Assembly: GCA_022575985.1 (NCBI GenBank)
Contig: JAKSXM010000137.1
Span: 13,162,001 to 13,226,000, forward strand
Reading direction: 5' to 3'
Origin: Anagrus nilaparvatae
Taxonomy: Eukaryota > Arthropoda > Insecta > Hymenoptera > Mymaridae
Length of the DNA stretch: 64,000 bases
In this document: positions 35,701 through 50,500 of the stretch, in pieces
Numbering within the stretch: the stretch's first letter is position 1
How the letters are laid out: each line of letters begins with the position of its first letter
Position numbers and translations under genes: made by a program
The notes under the pieces: model-generated
The model's database searches: none
Told to the model about the DNA's origin: nothing
What the model saw: the letters and a program-made list of their open reading frames with translations, nothing else

Positions 35701-38700
35701 TCGGTGATAGGTGCCAAAAAGATTTTTTCACTTTTATGTCAGAAACCGTGTTTTTCGTATCTGAGCTACCCCAAATTTTGAAAATAACTTTTTAGGTAAA
35801 TAGAATTTTAAAAAATAGATAAAAAAATCTGATTGCCAGGGAAAAACCACTCCAGAAGAAAAAAAAACTTATCTTTTTACGATGAAGTTTAGCCAAGTTA
35901 TCGACAATTTAAGATTTTGCTCAAATTCGTCTCAAAAGAAATTTTATTGAAAGAAGCCTGTTTCTGAACTTTAAACATGCATTACTCGCTTGATTTTCAT
36001 CGTAAAATAATATTTTTTTTTTAAATCGATTAATTTTTCCCTGAGTATTCATTTCTTCAAGAAAAAAATCATTTTCATTGACCAAATTTCAATTTTTAGG
36101 TCAAAAACTGTGTTAAGTAAATTTCACTACTCTTTCAAAGGCTTTTGACCTAAAAATTGAAATTTGGTCAATGAAAATGATTTTTTTCTTGAAGAAATGA
36201 ATACTCAGGGAAAAATTAATCGATTTAAAAAAAAAAATTATTATTTTACGATGAAAATCAAACGAGTAATGCATGTTTACAGTTCAGAAACAGGCTTCTT
36301 TCAATAAAATTTCAATCTTTTTAGACAAATTTGAGCAAAATCTTAAATTGACGATAACTTGGCTAAATTTCATCGTAAAAAGATAAGTTTTTTTTTAGAA
36401 AATTTTAATAATTCAAAATATTTTTCAATTTAGGTTCTCAAAATTAGGCGAGATTCGACTAAAATTTTTGTACTTTATAGTGTAAAAATCCGAAGGATAT
36501 TTTTTTTGTTAAATTGGTGAGTTTCTATTTTCTATTTACTTCTATTCTATTTACCTAAAAAGTTATTTTGAAAATTTGGGGTAGCTCAGATACGAAAAAC
36601 ACGGTTTCTGACATAAAAGTGAAAAAATCTTTTTGGCACCTATCACCGATTTCTTGTTCACAATTTTTTTCCTACAGTCCTGCGGTCCTACAGACTTTAA
36701 TGGTCCCAATTGGGCTTTTTTTAAATCTCCAAATGAATAAAAAACAGGTTTTTGTAATTACTACCAGTTTTATTCTATGTTTTTTGTGGTGGAAGAATGT
36801 TAGTGGTTATTTGTGATTTTGGGTCCTACAGACCTATTCTCCATCTACTTTTAGCATTACCCAGAAACAACGACCCCAAGGGGCCCATTTAGTTCTGAAG
36901 GACCCAAAATCTCAAATAATTATTAACAGTTTTCCAACACAACAAACTTAATATAAAAATTGTAGTACCGACCAAAAATAGCTCTTTTTTCATTTTGAGA
37001 TTTTGGGTCCTACAGACTTTAATGGTCTCAATTGGGCTTTTTTTAAATCTCCAAATGAATAAAAAACAGGTTTTTGTAATTACTACCAATTTTATTCTAA
37101 GTTTGTAGTGGTTATTTGTGATTTTGGGTCCTACAGACCTATTCTCCATCTACTTTTAGCATTACCCAGAAACAACGACCCCAAGGGGCCCATTTAGTTC
37201 TGAAGGACCCAAAATCTTAAATAATTATTAACAGTTTGCCAACACAACAAACTTAAAATAAAAATTGTAGTACCTACCAAAAATAGCTCTTTTTTCATTT
37301 TGAGATTTTGGGTCCTACAGACTTTAATGGTCCTAATTGGGCTTTTTTTAAATCTCCAAATGAATAAAAAACAGGTTTTTGTAATTACTACCAGTTTTAT
37401 TCTATGTTTTTTGTGGTGGAAAACTGTTAGTTATAATTTGAGATTTTAGGCCCTAAAGACCTATTTCGCATCTAATTTCAGCATTAAGCAGAAACAAAGG
37501 CCCCGAGAGCCCATTTAGGTCTGTAGGACCCAAAATCTCAAATAAACACCAAAAGTCTTCCCCCCTTCCCCCAATAAGCATACAATAAAAATAGTAGTAA
37601 CTATCAAAAACATCTTTTTTTTCATTTAGAAACGTGTAAAAAATTTTTTGGGTCCAAAAAATGGGCCTTGTATTTTTTTTTAGACAAAATCGTATCTGGG
37701 TCTAAAATTTGTAACTACTTTATATTTAAAATTCCTAAGTTGGTTCCTGATGGGTCCGATGGGGGCCTAAGACCCAAATCTAATTCCCCTCATAAGATGG
37801 CCCTCTAACCCTAACAAATTTTATATGAAACATTTTTCATTATTTTGCTTTGTTTTCGAGATCTTTGAGTATATCGTTTAAAATGACTCACCCTGTATAA
37901 TAAAATAATTATTATCCCTGTCATACTTAAAATATTCAAGATGTTTTTTTTTTAATAATTATAACATAATATATAATTTTACCTGTTGGTTTTTGACGTT
38001 TACGAAGTTCAAGTAGTTCTTTTTCAGCAGCATCATAATCATACCCACGTCGATGAATTGGCGGTGCTACAAATATCGATGGTTCAGTTCCAAGATAACA
38101 TACCTCGAGGCGACCGTCATCGGATAAAATTACAATACCACCATCTAAATTCTTTGAATATTTTTTTTTTAATACTATAATATATTATTATTTATCTTTT
38201 GTTTGTTTTTTTAAATTATAAATATATACCTTTGTGAATCATGTAATTATATATTAAATTGATTATTGCGTTATTTATTTATACATTGTATAATTAAGAC
38301 AACTTAAATATTTATTTAGCGAATATTTTTTCAAAATTTTATTTTACAGGTTTGCTAAACCTACACATAGTTCGTTTATATTATAATAATAGTTTGTTTG
38401 ATTTTATAAATTAATAGCTTATTTTTTTAGACCTCACAGAAGTCGAATATAAAATTCTAGTAACCAATTTTTGCTGATAATTTGACTATACAGAAATTAT
38501 TCAATATCAATGAGATAGTAAAATTCGCATACTTTTTCGATGCCTAAATGTTAATTAAGGTCGGACCATCAATTATTTATTAATCCAATTGTTCTGATTC
38601 GTCTGCAATAATTTACCCACTGAAATAGGGCTGTAAAATTCTAAAACGCGTTACGAATACTATAAACAACAGTTTTCGGCAAATGGTCAATCAAAATTCA

Positions 38701-41516
38701 CCTTTAAAAACTTATTTGTAACAAATTACTCTAGTCATATTGCGAGGAGTTGGAGAAGATTTTCTCGCCTATTTTTTAGAAACATTGAGAAGATGTGAGA
38801 TACTTTACGTTTTTGGGGTTACCTAATGATTAACTTTGTGATCCTTTTTGTCAATAAAATTAGTACTACACCCTTAAGTTATGTAAAATAGACCCCTTTA
38901 TAAATATATTTTTGCAATATTTCCCAAAATTAACGAAATTTGGCTTACTATATGTTTTTTTGAATCGTTTATCGCGAATTTTGGGGTCGCATACGTGCAA
39001 AATTTGAATTTCACCCTTAAATGAGTAAAAGCCATTAATTTTTAGTGGTACTTTGACATTATATTCCAAATATAACAAAAAAAATCCAAAAACACCTAGA
39101 AAAAGAAGTATTTTTTGCTAATATAAGAATGAAGTAGTAAATCCCTACTCCAAAATTCATAATCAGCTATTCGAAAAAAGTACAGTACCTTATTTTAACT
39201 CAGAATTGTAAATATTGTGAAAAAACCCTTAAAATGGGGTAATTTTCACTAATTTAAGAATATTATTCAAGTGCACACACGCAACCCCAAAATTTGTGGT
39301 CATGCATGACCATACGTTTTTTGCAAAAGGTTTTTGGCAATTTGGTAAGACAAATATGGGTAAAAATATTGCCAACAAAGTCTTTAAAAGGAGTTTTTTT
39401 TTGCATTATATAAGGGTAAACTACTAATTTTCTAAAAATTTGACCCAAAAATTTTTATTTAGTCTAAAATTCCCAAGTTCGATGAAAAAGTTTTAGGTAA
39501 ATTTAAAATAACTTGAATTCTAATTAACTGAATATCTCAGAATTTGCGATAACCCAATAAATTTCTAAAATAACAGCCAGATATTACACTTTCACCTGGT
39601 AATCAGTACTTTTTTGACATGTTTTGTCTAATGTTTGTATTAATAACGACTCAACAAATAAAATATTACATATTTATAATAAATTTTTCTTTTGTTGAAT
39701 TGCTTAACAAATAATTAAATTATTATCTAATCTTTTGTAATAAAAGACATAAATACTCATGCTTTTATTTGTTTTAAAAAATACAATGTTCTTTTCACGC
39801 ATCTAAAGTACACTTGAGTATGAATTATAAAACAATAAATTGTTAAAAATTATTTACTTAAATTTTTATTTTATTTCGTATTATACTAAAACAATGAATG
39901 AGATAATGCATTATAGTTATTAATTTATGCGGTATTTACAACGATAAATTAAAATTACGTTAACAAAAATTTAATTTGCAACCAGAAAATTTGCTTCACT
40001 CTAAATTTTTGTTATTTTTCATAACGAAAAAAAAATCCACTTATGCTTGCCGTTAGTGGAATGGTTCGGTTTACCAGGAGCGAAATTTTGCTTATGAGTA
40101 GTGAATTTTTTAAATCAAACGATTGTAAATGACTTGAAACGTAAAGAAAATTAAAATAGTATACTTACGGCTCGAGTCCAGAAAATTAAAGAATGGCCCA
40201 AATCGCACGTAAATTACCTTCCGAGGCAAAGGCGAAGCCGAGGATGGTAAACTGTGATTTGGGTCATTCCTTATTTATGGACAAGGGTCGTATAACATTT
40301 TTCTGTGTCTGTGGCGAGAAAATACGCTTTTGCCGGACGCGTAGCGTTCAGGAAATACGTGCTTTCTCGACGCAGACCAGAAACGTTCATTTAAGATTTG
40401 CGCACAGCAGAGCCAAAAAAAAAACGCTGCCAAGTGATTGGCACTATGGTTCCTCATTAACAATAGCAAAATATTTATAATGGTCTATTTTATGTAATAA
40501 AAATTATAATTTGAGATATCAGTATTTCATAAAAAAAAGTTAAATACCGTATTTTAAAAGAAAAAAAATGTTGCTGTGATTTAATGTTTTTTATTTAACA
40601 AATTTTTAGAAAAAAATTTTCAATAAACTAGGTATTACACTTAAAAAAAAAACAATATTACAGATTTTTTAATTTTCTTTTTTTATTAATATTGAGAAAA
40701 AAATTTTGAAAAAATTCGGTATCAGATCCAAAAAATTACTATGAATAAGCTTTCTAAAACTAGTACTCTCATAGAAATTAATTAGGTACTACGTCCGAAC
40801 AAAAAAAAAAATTTGGTATTCTTTGTATTTTTTTGTGAAAAAAATTTTCAAAAAATTAATTATCAGATTTGAGATATCGAGTAAAAACCATACTTTCAAA
40901 TATAATATAAGTACTTTTATGAAAATAAATGAGGTATTACACCTAAATTAAAAAAAAAAAAGTATTTTGAAATCTCTTGATGAAAAAATTTTTGAAAAAA
41001 TATTAGATCTTAATTTCATAATGGTTGTTAAATACCACCGATTGCAAAATTTTCAAATATTAGTACTTTCATGGAATTAAAGGAAGTATTACACTAAAAA
41101 AAAAAAAAAAATACAGGTTTTTTAATTTTTTTGTTTTTTTAATTTTGAGAAAAAAATTTTGAAAAAATTAAGTTTCAGGTCCAAAAAATTACTATAAACG
41201 ATATTTCTAAAACTAGTACTCTCATAGAAATCAATTAGGTACTACATCCAAAAATAAAAAAAAATAAAGTTTTTTTTTGTATTTTTTGGTGAAAAAAATT
41301 CTGAGAAAAAAATTTTCAAAAAATTAGTTATCAGATTCGAGATATCGAGTAAAAATCGTACTTTCAAATATAAGTAATAATCGTACTTTCATGGAAATAA
41401 ATGAGGTATTACATCCAAATTAAAAAAAAAAAAAGTAGTTTGAGATTTTTTGATGAAAAAATTTTTGACAAAAAAAATTAGGTCTGAATTCCATAATGGT
41501 TGTGAAATTTCACCCG

Positions 41517-41596
<80 letters not shown>

Positions 41597-44500
41597 TTTT
41601 TTTAAAAACCGGTTTTTTAGCTTTCTGAGGTCCCAAAACGTGCTTATATGCCAAAAAATCAAAAATCAAAATTTCATCTATCACAAAGGTTCCTCTATGA
41701 GGAACCAATTCTTAAAAACAAAGAAAACAGCTGTTTATTAAACAAGGGATAAAATATTGATTTTGGCTTTGAATACAGTTGTATGCACAAGCGAGTGCAG
41801 ACAGCATGCAAATGTCGAACCCCATATTATTTTGTCCCATGTTCTAAAACATATAGTTTTACATATAATGGGTAAAAAACTCGTCTCCCTAGGGTAGAAA
41901 ATAGGCTTATTTTGCCCTAGATATGTAAAATTTTTTTAATTTTCTTTAAGTTCTAAGTTATTTACAATCGTTTGCGCAAGAAAAAAAGTTCCACTAGCCA
42001 TTACCGGAATCCCTCTAGTAGCAAGTGGATTTTTTTCAGTGCATCTTGTTAAACAATTACCATATGAATTTTCAAAAAGAAATTTTCAGCAAAATTTTCC
42101 AGAAGCTTTTCATATTTAAAAATTATTTACTAAACTAAGAATCTTTCTTTGCCAAAACAGCAATGTTGGGCAGGTCGAGTCATCGGATCGGCCTCAAATT
42201 TTTCCATGTTCTTATAACATAAAGATAGGAAAATCTTGAAATTTTTACCCTTCTAGGTCTTAAACAGTCCGAGTTATGGCCAATCAAACTCATTGGGTGG
42301 CTCTCGACCAGCGTTAGTGCTTTTCGGGAAAATGGTTAAAAATCATAAATATAAGCTTGAAAAAAAATTCTGAAAGAGTATATGTTGGGAAACCTTCAGT
42401 AAATCCATTTCTGCCATTAGTTTTTCGGAAAAACCCCGGGAAATTCCGGAAAATGGGAAAATGCGTTTTAAGAAAAATCGCAATATCTCATTTTCAGCCA
42501 TTTTTTTTTTTAAATTTTTTTCAACCGCGATCCCATCGATCTGTCTGAAAAAAAATTTTGATTTCGGCCATTAAGGTCGATTTTAGCCTGTTTTAGAATA
42601 ATTTCACATTTTTAATATTTCTTTATTTAATTTTTCATAAGGGGATAAAATAATTGACTTTTTTTCTTTCAGAATCGAATAGGCAGGGAAAAAATAGTCC
42701 TAAATAAAAAAAAAAATTGCTCTTTTCGATGAAAATTAACCGAGTTATGGTCAAGTAAAGATAGTGTCACAAATTACCATTTTTATACTAATTCCAATTT
42801 TAGGGTCCATAACGACATTATAACTTGAAAAATGCATAACTCGCTTAAACTTTATCGTAAAATAAAAAGTTTTGGATTATTATCGAATATTTTTTCTTTT
42901 GCTATTCGGTTATCCAATAAAAAAATTAATTTTATTGACCGAAATTTATTTTTTTTGTTAAAAAATGATAATAATCAAAAACAGTCATTAACATGTTACA
43001 TTAGTTTTTGACCAAAAAAAAAACTTTTTATCGACAAAACTAATTTTTTTCTTGCATAAAAGAATAACCAAGGAAAAAATATTCGATAATAATCCAAAAC
43101 TTTTCATTTTACGATAAAATTTAGGCGAGTTATGCATTTATCAAGTCAAATGTCGTTTTAGAGCCTAAAATTGGAATTAATATAAAAATGGTAGTTTTTG
43201 ATAGTATCTTTACTTGACCATAACTTGGTTAATTTTCATCGAAAATAGTAATTTTTTTTTATTTAGTACTACCTTTCCCCTGGCTATTCGATTCTGAAAG
43301 TAAAAAAGTCAATTATTTTAACCCAAATTAAATAAAGAAGTATTAAAAAAGTGAAATTATTCTAAAACAGGCTAAAATCGACCTTAATGGCCAAAATCAA
43401 AATTTTTTTTCGGACAGATTGATGGGATTTCGATTGAAAAAAATTTTCAAAAAAAAATTTTGAAAAAAAAAATGGCGGAAAATGAGATATTGTGATTTTT
43501 CTTAAAACGCATTTTCCCATTTTCCGGAATTTCCTGGGGTTTTTCCGAAAAACTAATGGCAGAAATGGATTTACTGAAGGTTTCCCAACATATACTCTTT
43601 TATAATTTTTTTTCAAGCTTATATTTATGATTTTTAACCATTTTCCCGAAAAGCACTAACGCTGGTCGAGAGCCATCCAATGAGTTTGATTGGCCATAAC
43701 TCGGATTGTTTAAGACCTAGAAGGCTAAAAATTTCAGGATTTTTCTATCTTTATGTTATAAAAACATGGGAAAAATTTGAGGCCGATGACCCGACCTGCC
43801 CACCATTGCGGTTTTGGCAAAGAAAGACTCCTAAATAAAATTTCTAATTTTTGCAAAAATTTTTAAATATTGGTGCAAAACAATTTTAGAATTCGGTTTA
43901 ATTTTGAACGGATCAAAAAATGAAAATAGCACCTATTTTTATTCTATTCCAATCCTTATAATCATGAACAGCATTATCGTCGATCAGTGAATTATTTGAA
44001 CGAAACGAGATAAATCTGTTATGCAATATGACTTAGATATTTAATTTTCCTTTAAAAAATTTTTATTTCATATTACGTAAAAATTGAGTAATAATCAAAG
44101 TTTTTTTAAATCTTGTTTTAAAAATCACAATTAATGTTTTTATTTATAGAAAATCAAAAATTTTTAAATAATGAATTCTTCGAAAATACACTTATAATAA
44201 TTTCTCCATAACACTTATAAAAAGTACTTAATTAAACAAAAATTTTTAAAAAATGTGTATTTAAAATTAATGATCTTTTTAAGTGAGTATATAAGATAAG
44301 TAGTAATGATTTTAACTATTAATGATCAAAGGTATCTGGTATAATAATATCTGATAAAATCAAAAGAATTGTCATAAAAAAAACTTTCTCAAATAATAAT
44401 TGAAGATTTAAAAATAGAAATTTTTATTTATTTTTACCTGAAGTCTTAATCTAGCAACAGCAACAGGAGTAAATGGTAATTGTGCTGACCATTTAAGAGT

Positions 44501-47500
44501 TGTACCATCGTAAATCATTAATGTATTTGTATCGGCAATCACGATTATCATCATCTTGCCATCGGGTTCTGAAAATCATGATAATATGATTATCTATTTT
44601 ATCTATTTATAGTTTTTTATAGTTAAAGAAAAGGTGCCGCTTCAAATTTGAGTAAGTAAGTACATAGCTACGTATAATTTTTTTTAATTTATTTAAAAGT
44701 TAACTTTGTGAAGAGTACATATTTTTTTTTCATTTTATGTCTGTGTTTAAACATAAGATGAGTATGCAAATGTAATGATATATTCTACCAATAAATGTTG
44801 CAGACGTATGAAAAAAAAATTTTTTTTTAAATGTATTTAATGTGCGGAACCTTTTCAATTTTACTTTTTGTTTACTTTCTGGAGTATTTTACTGTTCATT
44901 TAAATTGTTATATATCAGCCTAGAAGTTATTTTTAAATTTAGTTTATTTTTCTTTGTAAATGAATATACACTGACAGTAGTACAGGGAAGCAGATATCTC
45001 ATTCGGGAAAGAATCTACCCCTAAATTTGTATAAAATCTTCTTATGTTTTTGGAGCGCTGTAATCTCAAAATAAGAAAAATACCGAGAAAAATACCTTCC
45101 ACCGATAAAAAAGATTGCAGTTCTTACTACTCTAATTCTATTATTTAATAATTTGGAGAAGATTCTTTCCCAAAATAAGAAATATTCCATTCTAAAAGCT
45201 TGAGAACTCTGTTGCCTTAACTGTGGGAATGATCCCTCCCCCTACTACTGTCATTGTACACGTTCAGGTTGTTCAACATTAATTTTGCTTATACTGCTTG
45301 AATTGATCTTCAAGCAATATCCTTGAAAATTAGACCAATTAAGGAGAGCAACCTAACAGATGGAAGCCATGTGGAATTTAAAATAGTGAGAAATATTTTT
45401 TTATCAAATACAGACAATTTTCCTTGGTCCTTCAAAGGAGTTATGGGGCTACTCAATTTTTAGTGTGGAGTTTGCATGACAGATTAAAGGGCCTTGCCAA
45501 TTTGTAACAGTTTTCCAAAATTTGTATTTGAAAAAGCTTCAAATTAAATTCTATACTATATTTTTTTGCATGGTACCATTTTAAGACAATTCAATTGTTA
45601 AAATTTTTCTCGCAAGTGAAATGATTTCTACAGGCTATATAAGGACATGGTATCAGTAATGGGAAATTAATTTAGGGAAAAACTTGAACAAGACATGGAT
45701 TTTTAAAGCATTCCCCTAATTTTTCTTTCACAGATTTATAAATTTTCCCAAAAAATAGTCTAAATTTTTTTTAATAAAATAATTCCTCCCTCTAATTATA
45801 GATAACAAAATTTCCATAGTTTTAAAAAGCTTAGAATTTTAAAATAATTTTTATATAAAACTTATAACTAAAATGGCTTGTGTCTTCTATTAACTTATAG
45901 TTCTGTCGCCAGCAATGCTATTTAATGCCATAAAATGCCATAAAAGTTCCATGGAAAAAAATGGGTGGTATTTATATGATTATTTGAGATTATTGACCAT
46001 TAAGGGTAATTTATAACAACATATTTTTATTTTGTTGTTTTTTGACCCGCTAAACACGAATCCGGGGTCTATTTGGATCATTTTTTATTTTTGGACAAGG
46101 GTCGTATACGATTTTTCTTCGCCACTGACAAGACACGTAAATATTATTTTATATTGAATTTTTAAATGTAGTCAGATTTTTGTGAGCAATTTTATATTGG
46201 ATTTTTAAATTTAGGCAGATCTTTTTGTGAGCAATTTCAGGCGCGCACACACGCTATAGGCTACTTAGGCTGTAGTCTACCCTTTCAAGGCATCTTTTTC
46301 ACAAATATTTTAATTTTTTTCATATATTTTAAAAAATTTATCATTATTAGCCTACCCCAGCGCAACTTTCTGTTTGCGCGCCTGATATTTATAGAATATT
46401 TTTTGAATTTATTGACCAAATGGTTTTACATAAACGCACCCCATTTATATTCATATTAAAAATTGATTATATATTTAATTAATTTTTTCATATACGTATG
46501 GTGATAAAAATATAAATATCATTGCATTTTGATAATTTAATGTTATACAATAAAGATAAGATTATTTTTTAAATGCAGCTTATATTAAAAAATATTATGT
46601 AAATAATTTAATAAATTTTAGCATTTATTATAATAAACAAATACCATTCAGAATTTTTTTTATTATCTTTCTTATAAAAAGTTTTTAGGAATTTGATCGT
46701 GGTCTTTATTATAATAATTGTACAGCGAGTATCTATTTTATACTGAGAACAGGATTTTAAGAAAACCATCAAATAGATTATTTTCGTGTTTGGGATTCAA
46801 TTCTTTTTGGTTGCTTATAGGTAGGCTATCGTGTGCTGTTTGGTTTAATTTGGATTACTCTAATGGTTTATTATGTATACGGGTTGGTTCACTAATTTGT
46901 AATTCAACATTTTTTTTGATTACTTTTTCTTTTTCTTGGCCAATTTTAGGGCTCAAAATTTTTCAATTTTTAATGGTATCCTTTACTTTGTTACAATTGA
47001 ACCAACAAAAAATATTGGTCAAATTTGAATTTCAAAAGGCCTAGAATTCCAAGTAAATAGGTTGAAAAGGTTACGTTTAAGGACTGAAGCGTAAAAACGG
47101 ACTTGATATTCACGTTTCGGTGCGGATGAAAATCCCTTATAATTTTTTTGATATTTTTCAAAAATCTGTGAAAATTTTACCATATTTTAGGCAATTTTGT
47201 TTATAGAAAAGCTACTCTTAATCTTTTTTTCAAAAATCATTAAATTTTTAAGATCCTTTAATTATAAATTTACAAAGTAATCTTTTGAAGGAAACATTTT
47301 GAACATGAAACATGTTCATAGTAGAGAGGGAGGTCTAAGAATAATTTGGATGTAGAGACTTAGAATAATTTCAATTTAGGGACTTATTGAAATTTTGGTT
47401 CTAGGCTCGGTTCTAGAACTTTTAATAATTAAGGAGTATATTTTAAAACTATTACAAGTGAACATGTTCCATACCCTTTGGTTGTGTGAACACTCAAACC

Positions 47501-50500
47501 ATTTATATTTTTTTCAATTTATAACTTTTTCATTTAAATATACAACTTCAAGCATTTCCAGCAAAAAAAATTTACTAAATTATTTTCAGTATCGAATATT
47601 TACAATGCATTAGTAAAATTATTTTCGTAAAAAAAACAAATAAATATATATATAAATATAAATATATATACCTATAACATAAGGAAAAAAACAAAGTGCA
47701 TTATATTCAAGTCTTTTAGCAGATTTAATGCAAGTACAAGCATCGCCAAGACAATAAAGTGTTCTTTCTCCTAATATTATAATACCAGTTTCAAAACTAC
47801 TAAGCATTACTGAATCAATGCCAAGAATTGGTTCACCAATATTATAACTCCAGTCTGGTACTAAACCTTTGATGACGTCAGTAATATCTTCTCTTTCTTC
47901 TTTTCTATTACCATTTTCTGCAATATTATAATATCTGTAAGTATAAAATGAAACAAATTTTTTTATTATATTAAATTTCATGTGTAAAAAAACAAATGAA
48001 AAATTTTATTTTATATATTCAGTACTATATATGAAACAAAATATTTTTATTAAAATCATTTTTTATTCTATAAAAAAAAAACAAAGTAGTTTATCTTTTT
48101 AAAAATGTATAATTAATTAAAATAAAAAAAAAAATATACAAAAAAAATTATTACTGGTCATGATTTTTGATGAGTTTGTCTTTGATGCATTTATAATATA
48201 ACTTTATTCAAGGATTATGCGTAACCCACAAGATTTTTATATGCATTAAATATAAAATAATAATTCATTTTAACAAGCAAACTAAAGTGTTTTTAATATA
48301 CACGTTAAATTATATTAAATAATTATTGCAAATTCTTTTTTTTATTTCAATTTTTAAAATATGTAATTTACTATATGGGTAAGATTTTTTATTTTTTAGT
48401 TAAACAAGCTATCAGGTTAGTCTAAAAACCCTATAATCTTGTTAATTTATTAGTTTATAAAACCCCTTTCCAATTAATCTTATTAAAAATAAAAGAATTA
48501 AATAAAAAGTAACTTTCTTAGATTTACAAAAAAAATAGAATTTTTTCGAAAAATTAGCGAATTTTCAAAAAATTTTGTAAATATTCGATAAAAATCGTAA
48601 ATTTAGTATATTATCGAAAAATTCGAGAATTCTCGATTTTTTTTTCGTGATTTTAGGAAAAAAGTTGTAAATTCACAACTATTTTTCATAAATTTGCAAC
48701 TATTTTTTGAAAATTTTCGAAAAAAAAATTGTGAATTATCAATTTTTCTTGTGAATTCACAAAAAAATCGAGAATACTCGAATTTTTTGTTAATATATAT
48801 ACTAAATTTAGTAAATTTATGATTTTTTTCGAATATTTACAAATTTTTCGAAAATATTCTAATTTTTTTGCTAATATAAGAAAGTTACTTTTTACAGTGT
48901 ACTTTTAAGAAAAGCTTCGCTTCGAGAGCTTTAGAAGGAAATTTGACATCTTGATTTTCTAAATGATCAAATTTGCATATATTAAAATATATCCCGTACA
49001 ATTATGAATCATTTGTGGTAGGTTTGGGAAAAAATGTAACAAATTTAAAAAATTAGCTAATTAATTATCGAGTGATTAAAAAATTTATTTCACCAACTAG
49101 GGGACACACAGTAAGACAAATTCATAGGGGGATTGAAGTGCCCCAGAGAGTCCAGTAATTGAAGAGGAGAGGTGAAAAAGCTCGCGAATGAGGGATGAAA
49201 AGTGAATTAAGACTTATTGTTAGAATAGTAATTGGAATTTAAGAACATATAATAATTTAGTTTTAAGGACTAATGTAGTTTGATACAGTGTATCACAAGG
49301 CAGATATATACAGGGCATGCTCATCCGGAGATCATCATGTGACTGACATTAATTTAGCATGCATGTGGGTTGAGAAAATGTCTACTACAGGTTTTTTAAC
49401 AAACTTAAATCAGAATAAACTACTCCTTTTTTAGGGTTATTTTTCAGTATTTCAGAGCTAAATTCAAAACGATTAACTAAATGTTAGTTTTTTAAGTGTA
49501 ATATTCAAAATATTTGATTTATTTGATAATATACCAAAATTTGGATATTCGGGCTAATTATAGGAGATCCAGAAAAATTGAAAATAAATATGATATGTCA
49601 TTTTCTTAACTTTTTATTTTCAATAAAGTACACTGTAAAAAGTAACTTTCTTATATTAACAAAAAAATTAGAACATTTTCGAAAAATTAGTAAATTTTCG
49701 AAAAAATTTGTAAATATTCGAAATAATCGTATAATTACTAAATTTAGTATATTTAAAAAACTTCTCTCGAATTTTTTTGTAAATTCGCAAGAAAAATTGA
49801 TAATTTACAATTTTTTTTCGAAAATTTACAACAAAAAATTGTAAATTTCCATAAAATAGTTGTGAATTTGTAACTTTTTTCGTAAAATCACTCAAAAAAA
49901 TCGAGAATTCTCGAATTTTTTGATAATATACGAAATTTAGTAAATTTACGATTTTTATCGAATATTTACAAAATTTTTCGTAAATTTACTAATTTTTTGA
50001 AAAAATTCTATTTTTTTTGTAAATCTAAGAAAGTTCCTTTTTACAGTGTATTTGCAAATATTTGATTGTATTTTTACTATTATATATTTTTTTAAACCTT
50101 CCCTAGAAAGATGGAAATGAGAAAAAACTACCCCTAAATATAAATAAACAAAAACTTGACCAGATTTTTCAAAAAACTTTTGTTTTGCAACCGTAATAGC
50201 AACTTTATTTGTAATACAATTTTTTTTTTATTTGGGGTAGTTTTCACCCTTTATAATTAGCACTAATCACTCAATTTTGGTACATCATCAAATAAACCTA
50301 AATGGAGTTTGTTCATTGGATGGAGTATTTGAAAAAGGCCGGTTCGGCAGGAAGGGGTTGAAAAAGTGATGTTTAGGGGGGAGGGGTGAAAATTGACATT
50401 TTTAGGGGGGGGGGTATGAAAAAGTGACGTTTTTAGGGGGGGGGGGGGTGAAACGAACTTAGAATATTTTAGATTTAGGGACTTAGAATAATTTGAAGTG

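Larger units (their letters stand above)
35187..37852. repeat. large inverted repeat (about 2.7 kb) in BBS9 intron 6
   Basis: The arms mirror around about 36124. Left 'gaaattagatttgggtctta' (about 35258) returns inverted near 37780, and left 'tcaagaaaaaaatcattttc' (36057) returns at 36170. The right arm is longer: it holds about three tandem units of 300-323 bases (starting near 36686, 37009 and 37312 at 'tcctacagactttaatggtc') where the left has one, and a foreign 125-base segment at 36397-36521. No protein is encoded; the frames at 36568-36816 and 36889-37149 arise from the repeat. Confidence 0.8.

Noticed and set aside
41389..41741. Cys-Val and Tyr-Ile-His-Thr repeat frames
   Set aside because: Translation of a CATA/CA microsatellite.
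42357..42548. Open frame starting MKKNSERVYVGKPSVNP, mirrored at 43362-43616, as a duplicated gene
   Set aside because: The two copies are the arms of a palindrome inside a BBS9 intron; the frame is short and has no recognisable domain.
46718..47044. 108-aa hydrophobic frame in BBS9 intron 4
   Set aside because: It starts at a non-ATG codon, is low in complexity and lacks a motif; likely chance.
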